This document shows positions 42,079 through 48,042 of a stretch of 48,042 nucleotides of DNA, one piece after another; the stretch's first letter is position 1, and every line of letters starts with the position of its first letter. Origin of the DNA: an uncultured Muribaculaceae bacterium. Its GTDB lineage: Bacteria; Bacteroidota; Bacteroidia; Bacteroidales; Muribaculaceae. The translations under genes and the position numbers were made by a program. The notes beneath the pieces were generated by a model, which made no database searches, had not been told where the DNA came from, and worked only from the letters and a program-made list of their open reading frames with translations. The stretch spans positions 1-48,042 of the forward strand of contig CAJUKD010000016.1 in NCBI GenBank assembly GCA_910587235.1, in the 5' to 3' direction.

Positions 42079-42596
42079 TTGCCGACGATGTGATTCTGCT
42101 GCGTGCCCCTGAGCCGGATGATCTCGATTCGATGTTCCGTTGGGAAAACGAACCGAATAAAAGCGATACATCGTCGGCTGTGGCTCCTTTGTCGCGTAAA
42201 CAGCTGTGGGAATATATAGAAAATTATGACGGCGACATATATTCTGCCCGGCAATTGCGCATGATAATAGTGCGTCGTTCCGACGGCTTGCGCCTCGGGA
42301 CTGTCGACATAAGCGATTTCGAACCTCGCGACCGGCGCGGCTTTGTCGGAATATATATAGAAGCCCGCGAGCGTAGGCATGGCTATGCTTTGCGTGCTCT
42401 TGAGCTGCTTTGCCGTCATGCGTCGGCTGTGATAGGATTGCATCAGCTTGCCGCGGTCGTCGTCGATGGCAATCAGGCCTCGCGCGGACTTTTTGTGAAA
42501 GCGGGCTTTCGTCCTTGCGGGAAATTGCGTTCTTGGGTGAGGCGGGGGCGTTTGTATGCCGATGTCATTGTCTTTCAGCGCCTTTTCGAGGTTTAG
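42075..42596 (+). CDS. GNAT family N-acetyltransferase (RimJ/RimL-like)
   Basis: Acetyl-CoA-dependent N-acetyltransferase of 173 residues. It has the RimL-type N-terminus DVILLRAPEPDDLDSMFRWEN, given here in its conserved core LRAPEPDDLD. The acetyl-CoA loop lies around ERRHGYALRALELL, and the C-terminal strand pair LAAVVVDGNQASRGLFVKAG, then FRPCG, is also present. It is translationally coupled to recR and probably acetylates a protein N-terminus or small amine; the substrate is unknown. Its stop codon overlaps that of the convergent yqgE gene. Confidence 0.88.
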   Translation: MIADDVILLRAPEPDDLDSMFRWENEPNKSDTSSAVAPLSRKQLWEYIENYDGDIYSARQLRMIIVRRSDGLRLGTVDISDFEPRDRRGFVGIYIEARERRHGYALRALELLCRHASAVIGLHQLAAVVVDGNQASRGLFVKAGFRPCGKLRSWVRRGRLYADVIVFQRLFEV

Positions 42597-43201
42597 TTAA
42601 GTTCTGCGTTGCGAGGCAGCAGGCGCCAGCTGCGATAGTCGCTGCCAAGATCCCGCACGGCACGATGCCAGAAGCTGTCGCCGGATCCTGTAAGCAGTTT
42701 GCCCGTCTTTTCAGGCGTTGTGCCTACGGCCCACGAACCTTCCCGGATCTCGCGCTCGAGCTGTCCGCGTTCCCAACTGCTGTAACCTATGAAGAAGCGG
42801 ACATATCCGTCGATGGGGTAGCCGGCGTTGACATAGCCCGTCATGGATGCGAAGTCGCCACCTATATACAGGCCGGGTGCGTAGCAGCGCGCTCCGCCGA
42901 TGACGGTGTCGCCGAGCGTATGGATAAAGAAAAGGCGATCCTGGCCGAGCGGTCCTCCGCAGAAAACCTTGATTGGACGGGCGTCGTCGACGCCTTCGAT
43001 AACATCGCTCAGCAAAAGGTCCGTGCGGTTGTTGAGCACCACACCGGTCGCGCCTTCGTCAGGAATGTAGTCGATAAGGGACAGCACGCTGTGGTTGAAA
43101 AATGTTTCAGCGAGGAATGGTTCCGACACCAGCACCGAGCCGCTTGCTGCAGAGCTGGCTGTGGCGGACACTTTAAAAAGGGAGTCGGCTAAGTTCTTCA
43201 T
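42593..43201 (-). CDS. YqgE/AlgH family protein
   Basis: Protein of 202 residues of the UPF0301 (YqgE/AlgH) family, whose molecular role is unclear. Conserved stretches are SEPFLAETFFNHSVLSLIDY, then GATGVVLNNRT, FCGGPLGQDRLFFIHT, and FIGYSSWERGQLEREI. The ATG at 43201 is chosen because the upstream extension shows no conservation and runs into the promoter region. It overlaps the GNAT stop codon tail to tail by four bases. Confidence 0.92.
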   Translation of the reverse strand: MKNLADSLFKVSATASSAASGSVLVSEPFLAETFFNHSVLSLIDYIPDEGATGVVLNNRTDLLLSDVIEGVDDARPIKVFCGGPLGQDRLFFIHTLGDTVIGGARCYAPGLYIGGDFASMTGYVNAGYPIDGYVRFFIGYSSWERGQLEREIREGSWAVGTTPEKTGKLLTGSGDSFWHRAVRDLGSDYRSWRLLPRNAELN

Positions 43202-43227
43202 GATTCGCGGGGTGTTAAAACGTCGGA

Positions 43228-43259
43228 TAAAAATATGTTCTCTTTCACTATCTAACAAC
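43228..43259 (-). promoter_or_regulatory. Possible promoter for yqgE
   Basis: On the minus strand GTTG (43259-43256), a 20-base spacer and TATTTTTA (43235-43228). Spacing is ideal and the -7 element has one mismatch. Confidence 0.35.
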
Positions 43260-43319
43260 CATATCATTAAAAAAGATTTTCGCCTATGGCCGACAGAAGT
43301 TGTGCCCTTTGAAATAAAG

Positions 43320-43351
43320 CTTGCATGATTAAGGAAAAATAACTAACTTTG
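43320..43351 (+). promoter_or_regulatory. Promoter for the wza-wzc pair
   Basis: CTTG (43320-43323), a 20-base spacer and TAACTTTG (43344-43351). It supports the start at 43397 because the first ATG of the frame (43349) lies inside the -7 element. Confidence 0.72.
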
Positions 43352-43396
43352 CACACTGCTAACTTGTATAAAAAACAAAAAATATATCGCATAAGA

Positions 43397-44245
43397 ATGA
43401 GAAAACTCGGTTATGCTGTGTTGTCCGGGCTGTTTTTGCTGACGTTATCAGCTTGTACGTCGCCCAAGAAAGTCCCTTATCTTAAAGACGCTGAAACCAT
43501 TCCGGCCGAACTGTTGGCTCAGTCGCAAAGTGTAGTTTCGCCTGTGATTGTTCCCGGCGATCTTCTTAATATAGATGTGTCGAGCATTAATATGCCGGCG
43601 GTAGCCGTGTTCAACAAGGGGCGCTATGTCAACGAAGAAGGGGAGATCGTGGCCATGCCGCATAATACGGCAAATGCCAGTTCAAGCCCTGTGGAATCAT
43701 ATACTGAATATTATCTTGTCGATAACAACGGCGACATCGAATTTCCCGTAATCGGAAAAATTCATGTGGCCGGATTGACTAAAAAGGACCTGGCGCAGAA
43801 AATAGTCGATGCGATATATCCTAAATATGTCAATGACAGGCCGGCGGTGGATATTCGTCTTATGAACTTCCGTGTGACAGTTGCCGGCGCCGTGCGTAGC
43901 CCCGGAGTGTATCAGTCGCGTAATGAACGCATGACATTTCTGGAAGCCATCTCTATGGCCGGTGATCTTGATATAAAGGGCGATAGAGAGAATATACTGC
44001 TTTACAGAACGAATGCCGACGGGACTCGCGAGGTGCACCGCCTTAATATTCACGACAAGGATTTTCTGATGTCGCCCTATTTCACTCTCCAACAGAATGA
44101 TTATATATATGTCGAACCTAATGGGTCTATGAGGCAAAACGCATGGCAACTCAATCCGGCCGTTGGAGCAACAATCACAATAGTGGGTGGTCTATCGTCA
44201 GTCGCCTCACTCGTTATCGGAATCGTAAATTTAACGAAAAAATAA
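43397..44245 (+). CDS. Polysaccharide export outer-membrane lipoprotein (Wza-like)
   Basis: Lipoprotein of 282 residues that probably forms the outer-membrane part of a capsule or exopolysaccharide export channel. It has a lipobox LSAC (Cys20), a polysaccharide-export domain (about residues 48-155, with IVPGDLLNIDVSS and YYLVDNNGDIEFPVIGKIHV) and an SLBB-type segment (FRVTVAGAVRSPGVYQSRNE, residues about 162-235). A C-terminal hydrophobic helix lies in VGGLSSVASLVIGIVNL. It is followed 8 bases later by the tyrosine autokinase gene. Confidence 0.92.
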   Translation: MRKLGYAVLSGLFLLTLSACTSPKKVPYLKDAETIPAELLAQSQSVVSPVIVPGDLLNIDVSSINMPAVAVFNKGRYVNEEGEIVAMPHNTANASSSPVESYTEYYLVDNNGDIEFPVIGKIHVAGLTKKDLAQKIVDAIYPKYVNDRPAVDIRLMNFRVTVAGAVRSPGVYQSRNERMTFLEAISMAGDLDIKGDRENILLYRTNADGTREVHRLNIHDKDFLMSPYFTLQQNDYIYVEPNGSMRQNAWQLNPAVGATITIVGGLSSVASLVIGIVNLTKK

Positions 44246-44253
44246 TAGAGAAA

Positions 44254-46722
44254 ATGGTTGAAGCTCAGAATCAGAATACTTCTCAGCCGCAGACGCAACC
44301 GCAGGCATCGCAGCAGACCACCGGAAACTTAGATGATAATTTCGATACCGCCGGTCTTCTTCTTGACTATCTGGCTCATTGGAAATGGTTTGTTCTGGCC
44401 GTTATCGTAAGCCTTATCGGTGCTTATTTTTATATTTCCACAATAGTTCCGACCTATCAGGTTACAGCGTCGATATTTCTCAGTCAGGACACTGACCGCG
44501 CCAAGAATGCTGTGAGCCTTAATCCGGGCGATCCTCTGGTGGCGATGAAGAACTACATCGACGAAACCGAACTGGAAATGCTTAAATCGCGGAACAATCT
44601 TATGCAGATTGTCGATTCGCTTGGCCTCTCTTATTCTTACGCCATGAAAGGACGGCTCCGTGATATTCCTCTTTATGGTAACAATGCCGTGGTGGCAAGT
44701 CTTGATTCGGTTTCGTTGCGGAATCTGAAGTCGCCCATAACAGCTTCTGTAAAGAGTGTCGGTGACGGCGTTTATGATATAAAAGTCGAAACCCATTTCA
44801 ACGGTATAAAGGAGTCTAAAACGTTTGATGAAACCTCCCTGCCGATTGATATAGAACTGTCGCACGGCACTCTGACTCTATCCAAGTCGCCGACGGCCGA
44901 CGCCCTCAATGGAACTGAGAAGATTGTGATTCGCAATCCTCGTAATGTGGCAGGCGCCATATCCGGAGGACTCACCATCGAATATGCAAGAAACTCCCAG
45001 ACGATCATTCGTATAGCATATAATACTCCTATTATAAACCAGGGCGTGGATGTGATCAACACGCTTATCGAATTCTACAACCGTCAGATTATAAAGGACA
45101 AAAACCGTTCCGCAATTCAGACCGAAGCATTCATCCTTGATCGACTTGTGATGATCAACGGGGAGCTTAAAGATGTCGAGAACCGCCTGCAGGCTTATCG
45201 TGAGTCGCACAACATAACCAATATTGACGCACAGGCGACTATGAACCTACAGCTCAAAAGCAATTATGAAACCGAGCTGGCCGATATCGATGCCCAGTTG
45301 AGCATACTTGAGGAAATCGAATCGCTTGTGACAAAGGCTGAAACATATCAGACATTGCCCGCTGTTGTAAACGATGAAAATATCGTGAAACTTATAGAGG
45401 CCTATAACCGTAAGGTCGACCAGCTTAACAGAGCGCTTGAAGGAAGTACGGACAGCAATCCGCTGGTGGCCTCGATGAGGGATGAACTCACGCGCGACAA
45501 GAGCCGTATTGTGCAGAATATGGCTACCGCACGCCGTAACCTTCTGACAAGCCGCAATGCCGTCAATTCCCTGGCATCACGCAGTTCCGGTCAGCTTGCA
45601 CAGCTTCCCCCGATAGACAAAGGCTTTCAGGAAATTTTCCGCGAGCAGCAGGTTAAGGTCAATATCTATACATTCCTGTTGCAGAAGCGTGAGGAGATCG
45701 CACTTCAGAAGACTTTGGCAACAAATACCGCCCGCCTTATCGACGATCCCGTAGGTAGCGGCCCTGTGGCTCCGCGCCGGAACGTGATATTCGGTGTGGC
45801 ATTTCTTCTTGGCCTGCTGATACCGGCCGCTATAATTTTCATGCGTCGTGTCCTTTTCCCGATCTTTAAAGATCAGGAGGAGCTGGAGCGCCTGACCCGT
45901 ATTCCTATTATAGGTGAGATCTGCAAGACAAATGAAAAACCTGCACTTGGCGATATCGTTGTCGGAGAAAATGTATCAACCTCTATCGCCGAGTTGTTCA
46001 GGCTCTTGCGTAACAATATAGGATTCACGCGCGGAGGTAATGGCAACAGGGTGATACTTGTCACATCTTCGATTTCAGGAGAAGGCAAGACATTCGTAGC
46101 ATCTAATCTGGCCATGACATACGCTCTTACAGGAAAGAAGACCCTTGTAGTCGGTATGGACATACGCCGTCCTCTGCTTGCCCGCCGTTTCGGACTCGAC
46201 AACCAGCGGGGTATAACCACTTACCTCTCGGGACAGGAAACCGACGTACGCTCTCTTATTCATCAGACCAAGCTCAACGACAATCTTTACGTTTTGCCTG
46301 CCGGCCCGGTTCCCCCGAACCCCAACGAATTGTTGATGTCGCCCAATATGGATAATCTTATAGAGCAGTTGCGCAAGGATTTTGACTATGTCATCATCGA
46401 CTCCGCGCCCATAGGCATCATATCCGACACATTCCTTATCATACGCCATACTGACCTGCAGCTCTATGTCACGCGCGCTTCTTTCTCGTCGAAGAGCACC
46501 CTGAAGAGCCTGCATCACGCCTTTGATCTCAATAAGTTCAAATCGGTGTACATTGTGCTCAACGGTGTCGATATGCGTGCAAGTTCATATCTTTATCGCC
46601 GTTATGGCCAATACGGTCATTACTATACAAGCTCCGACAAGACTCCGAGCTATGGATATGGCTATGGAAGTACTTCGGAAGGACATAGGCATCATAAGCA
46701 CAAATCCTCTAAAGATAAGTAA
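44254..46722 (+). CDS. Polysaccharide co-polymerase/tyrosine autokinase (Wzc-like)
   Basis: Inner-membrane protein of 822 residues that controls polysaccharide chain length and export by tyrosine autophosphorylation. A Gln-rich start is followed by a first membrane helix (about 45-65), a Wzz domain, coiled coils (about 290-480) and a second helix near 515-535. The BY-kinase domain has Walker A SGEGKT (about 609-614), Walker A' VVGMDIRRPLL and Walker B VIIDSAP (about 712). The tail from about residue 778 is very tyrosine-rich (YRRYGQYGHYYTSS) and ends His/Lys-rich. The ATG at 44254 is chosen because earlier ones lie within the wza-like gene. Confidence 0.94.
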   Translation: MVEAQNQNTSQPQTQPQASQQTTGNLDDNFDTAGLLLDYLAHWKWFVLAVIVSLIGAYFYISTIVPTYQVTASIFLSQDTDRAKNAVSLNPGDPLVAMKNYIDETELEMLKSRNNLMQIVDSLGLSYSYAMKGRLRDIPLYGNNAVVASLDSVSLRNLKSPITASVKSVGDGVYDIKVETHFNGIKESKTFDETSLPIDIELSHGTLTLSKSPTADALNGTEKIVIRNPRNVAGAISGGLTIEYARNSQTIIRIAYNTPIINQGVDVINTLIEFYNRQIIKDKNRSAIQTEAFILDRLVMINGELKDVENRLQAYRESHNITNIDAQATMNLQLKSNYETELADIDAQLSILEEIESLVTKAETYQTLPAVVNDENIVKLIEAYNRKVDQLNRALEGSTDSNPLVASMRDELTRDKSRIVQNMATARRNLLTSRNAVNSLASRSSGQLAQLPPIDKGFQEIFREQQVKVNIYTFLLQKREEIALQKTLATNTARLIDDPVGSGPVAPRRNVIFGVAFLLGLLIPAAIIFMRRVLFPIFKDQEELERLTRIPIIGEICKTNEKPALGDIVVGENVSTSIAELFRLLRNNIGFTRGGNGNRVILVTSSISGEGKTFVASNLAMTYALTGKKTLVVGMDIRRPLLARRFGLDNQRGITTYLSGQETDVRSLIHQTKLNDNLYVLPAGPVPPNPNELLMSPNMDNLIEQLRKDFDYVIIDSAPIGIISDTFLIIRHTDLQLYVTRASFSSKSTLKSLHHAFDLNKFKSVYIVLNGVDMRASSYLYRRYGQYGHYYTSSDKTPSYGYGYGSTSEGHRHHKHKSSKDK

Positions 46723-46761
46723 GTGCGGAGCCCGGAACTCCAGTAAATTAATGTAAAAAAT

Positions 46762-46823
46762 GGCAGGATTGTCCAATTTAATCGCCGCGTCTTTGGTGAT
46801 ATGATTGTCAATCCTGCCTTTTT
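46762..46823 (+). terminator. Terminator with structured loop after wzc
   Basis: A perfect 10-bp stem GGCAGGATTG (46762-46771) with CAATCCTGCC (46809-46818), followed by TTTTT. The 37-base loop contains a second small hairpin (ATCGCC with GGTGAT, one G-T pair). It lies 34 bases before the aquaporin ATG, so it could also be a leader element for that gene. Confidence 0.65.
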
Positions 46824-46856
46824 ATAATTTATATCAACCCAATAAAACTACTTTTT

Positions 46857-47552
46857 ATGAAAAAATTCTTTGCAGAAGGAATCGGAACCATGTTTCTCGT
46901 TCTCCTTGCGTGCGGAAGTGCTGTTCTGGCAGGCCCCTCAATTTCCACTCTCGGTGTAGGGCTTTGCTTTGGCCTTGTACTTGTGTGCCTGTGTTACTCT
47001 CTGGGCAATATATCCGGTTGCCATGTCAATCCGGCGGTTTCGTTCGCCATGTTCCTCTCCGGACGCATGAACGGTCGCGACTTTGTAGGCTATGTCGTTG
47101 CCCAGCTTCTCGGGGCTACCGTCGGTGCAGGTTTTCTCTATGCGCTTGCTCACATGGGCGACGGTTTCAACTATGGCGGAATAACGGCTGCTTCCGGAAG
47201 CTATCTCGCTACAAACGTACTCCAGCCCGGTGCTACTGCCGGTATGGCACTCCTTACTGAAGGACTGCTCACATTCTTCTTCGTACTGGTGATTCTTGGC
47301 GCAACCGATGCAAACAAAGGATTTGGCAAATTCGCAGGTCTGGCAATCGGTCTGGCTCTCGGTCTGGTGAATATTGTAGGAATACCGGTCGACAACTGTT
47401 CTGTCAACCCCGCCCGCAGTTTCGGTCCTGCCGTTTTTGATCCTACCGCATGGGGCGATTTCTGGATCATGGTTGTAGGTCCGCTTTTGGGTGCTGCTGT
47501 GGCAGTGCTTTGCTGGCAGGTCATGTCTTCCTCGAAAAAAGCGGTCAAATAA
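46857..47552 (+). CDS. Aquaporin (AqpZ-like, MIP family)
   Basis: Water channel of 231 residues with six membrane helices and both NPA boxes: GCHVNPAVSFAMF (about residue 60) and NCSVNPARSFGPAVF (about residue 184). The arginine after the second NPA is present, and the small residues around the filter fit water-selective AqpZ rather than a glycerol facilitator, though this is inference. It follows the wzc-like gene but is separated from it by a terminator-like structure. Confidence 0.95.
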   Translation: MKKFFAEGIGTMFLVLLACGSAVLAGPSISTLGVGLCFGLVLVCLCYSLGNISGCHVNPAVSFAMFLSGRMNGRDFVGYVVAQLLGATVGAGFLYALAHMGDGFNYGGITAASGSYLATNVLQPGATAGMALLTEGLLTFFFVLVILGATDANKGFGKFAGLAIGLALGLVNIVGIPVDNCSVNPARSFGPAVFDPTAWGDFWIMVVGPLLGAAVAVLCWQVMSSSKKAVK

Positions 47553-47572
47553 GCTTTTTGAAATAAATCGGG

Positions 47573-47591
47573 GCCGACACTATATGTTGGC
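47573..47591 (+). other. Short hairpin after aquaporin gene
   Basis: GCCGACA with TGTTGGC (one G-T pair) around a five-base loop, 20 bases after the aquaporin stop. It has no U-tract. Together with the next hairpin it forms a tandem 3' end. Confidence 0.4.
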
Positions 47592-47600
47592 TCTATAAAA

Positions 47601-47642
47601 CAAAAAAATCGCGGATCCGTTCATCGGATTTGCGGTTTTTTG
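47601..47642. terminator. Terminator after aquaporin gene
   Basis: Stem ATCGCGGATCCG with CGGATTTGCGGT (two G-T pairs), four-base loop, seven A residues on the left and TTTTTT on the right. It should work for aquaporin on the plus strand and may work in both directions. Confidence 0.75.
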
Positions 47643-47670
47643 CAAGTTTAGTGGAATTTCACTATTTTTG
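47639..47670 (+). promoter_or_regulatory. Promoter for the last, broken gene
   Basis: TTTG (47639-47642), a 20-base spacer and TATTTTTG (47663-47670) form an essentially perfect Bacteroidota promoter. Its -33 element is built from the T-tract of the preceding terminator. Confidence 0.78.
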
Positions 47671-47718
47671 CATAATTGACGCAACCTTTATTTTGACGAC
47701 AGACAATTGCAGACTGCA

Positions 47719-47836
47719 ATGGTATCCGAAAAAAAAGAAAAACAGGACAGTTTGCCGATGACTTTTTTTTAAGCCCTCGGCATCACGCTTCTGGCTGTAG
47801 GATTGTCGTTGGTGCTGTTCCAGCCATTCTCCTTTT
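47719..47836 (+). pseudogene. Interrupted start of a small membrane protein gene
   Basis: ATG at 47719 reads MVSEKKEKQDSLPMTFF and then meets TAA (47770-47772) after a run of eight T. Directly after the stop, in the same frame, comes a clear membrane helix (ALGITLLAVGLSLVLF, then QPFSFW). One base change at 47770 (T to A) would restore a normal N-terminus with a cytoplasmic charged segment and a helix. It is either a real nonsense mutation or a homopolymer error. The frame loses any protein-like character after about 47836. The family is not recognised. Confidence 0.45.
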
Positions 47837-48026
47837 GGCCGCATCCGGCGAGGAAACAGCGCTTCCTTATGCCGAGAAGAATCACGGTATGTTCACCTAT
47901 TACCTGTTGAAAAAATTGCAGGAAAGCAAGGGCGATGCCACTCTTAAAGAACTAAGCGAATATGTGATCGATAAAGTAAGATATCAGTGTAACTATTCAG
48001 CGAAAACAAAGGATGCGAAGATATAG
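47826..48026 (+). pseudogene. C-terminal fragment of a caspase-like (peptidase C14) protein
   Basis: The frame beginning near 47826 reads ILLLAASGEETALPYAEKNH, then GMFTYYLLKKLQESKGDATL and KELSEYVIDKV, ending at TAG (48024-48026). This is the typical C-terminal part of bacterial caspase-domain proteins, where a strand with AASG precedes HGxFTYxLLKKLQ and then LxELxxYV. The catalytic His and Cys region that should precede it is missing. The upstream sequence belongs to a membrane protein in a different frame. It is probably a remnant or a mis-join. Confidence 0.5.
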
Positions 48027-48042
48027 CCCGTCAGTTTAGACG

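Noticed and set aside
42410..43192. A 260-codon plus-strand frame across yqgE
   Set aside because: It overlaps the GNAT gene and lies antisense to a clear YqgE protein; its translation has no recognisable features.
1..48042. CRISPR array, tRNA, rRNA, insertion sequence or prophage
   Set aside because: I looked for spaced direct repeats, tRNA-like arms ending in CCA, transposase motifs and phage genes and found none in the intergenic regions.

Overview
The window looks like chromosomal core sequence from a Bacteroidales bacterium, most likely of the Muribaculaceae (S24-7) type. The family label is an inference from gene content. The order-level call rests on several things seen directly: PorX- and PorW/SprE-like proteins, DUF4249 paired with a TonB receptor, DUF4293 and DUF4924 families, a PadR-PspC pair, an alpha2 glycyl-tRNA synthetase, near absence of Shine-Dalgarno sites, and repeated promoters of the Bacteroidota form TTTG-N19-21-TAnnTTTG. 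Genes are densely packed on both strands. I see no tRNA, rRNA, CRISPR array, insertion sequence or prophage.

Layout. 87-3918 (minus): dxr, rseP and an RlmI-like rRNA methyltransferase. 4064-10263 (minus): a probable operon running agcS, lgt, an NfnS/NfnL-type flavoprotein pair, then a zinc/manganese ABC binding protein and ATPase with no permease. 10411-12030 (plus): PadR regulator plus PspC-domain membrane protein, with a palindromic operator over the promoter. 12097-14852 (minus): glyS, lemA and an FKBP-type lipoprotein. 14994-17882 (minus): TonB receptor plus DUF4249 lipoprotein. 17973-22537: VOC protein, hisS, PepSY-like protein, acyltransferase, orphan lipoprotein and DUF4924. 22666-28061 (plus): M3 peptidase, small membrane protein, large helical-repeat protein and DUF4293.

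28074-41144 (minus) is the most striking block: rel (ppGpp), a 7TM-HD c-di-AMP phosphodiesterase homologue, porW/sprE, porX, tsaE, birA and uvrA. They are nearly gapless and lie behind one strong promoter. The first four genes join three nucleotide-signalling or nucleotide-cleaving enzymes to the type IX secretion regulators. 41270-42596 (plus): a promoter, a hairpin-flanked leader that may be a small RNA or attenuator, then recR and a GNAT acetyltransferase. 42593-43201 (minus): YqgE. 43321-47552 (plus): wza-like and wzc-like exopolysaccharide export genes, a structured terminator, and aquaporin. 47639-48042 holds a good promoter followed by a gene start with an in-frame stop, then the C-terminal end of a caspase-like protein in another frame. 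This looks like a decayed or mis-joined locus.

Many computed reading frames extend upstream of the real start. Where a promoter, neighbour overlap or family alignment argued for an internal ATG, that start is used. All identities come from reading motifs by eye; no database search was run.
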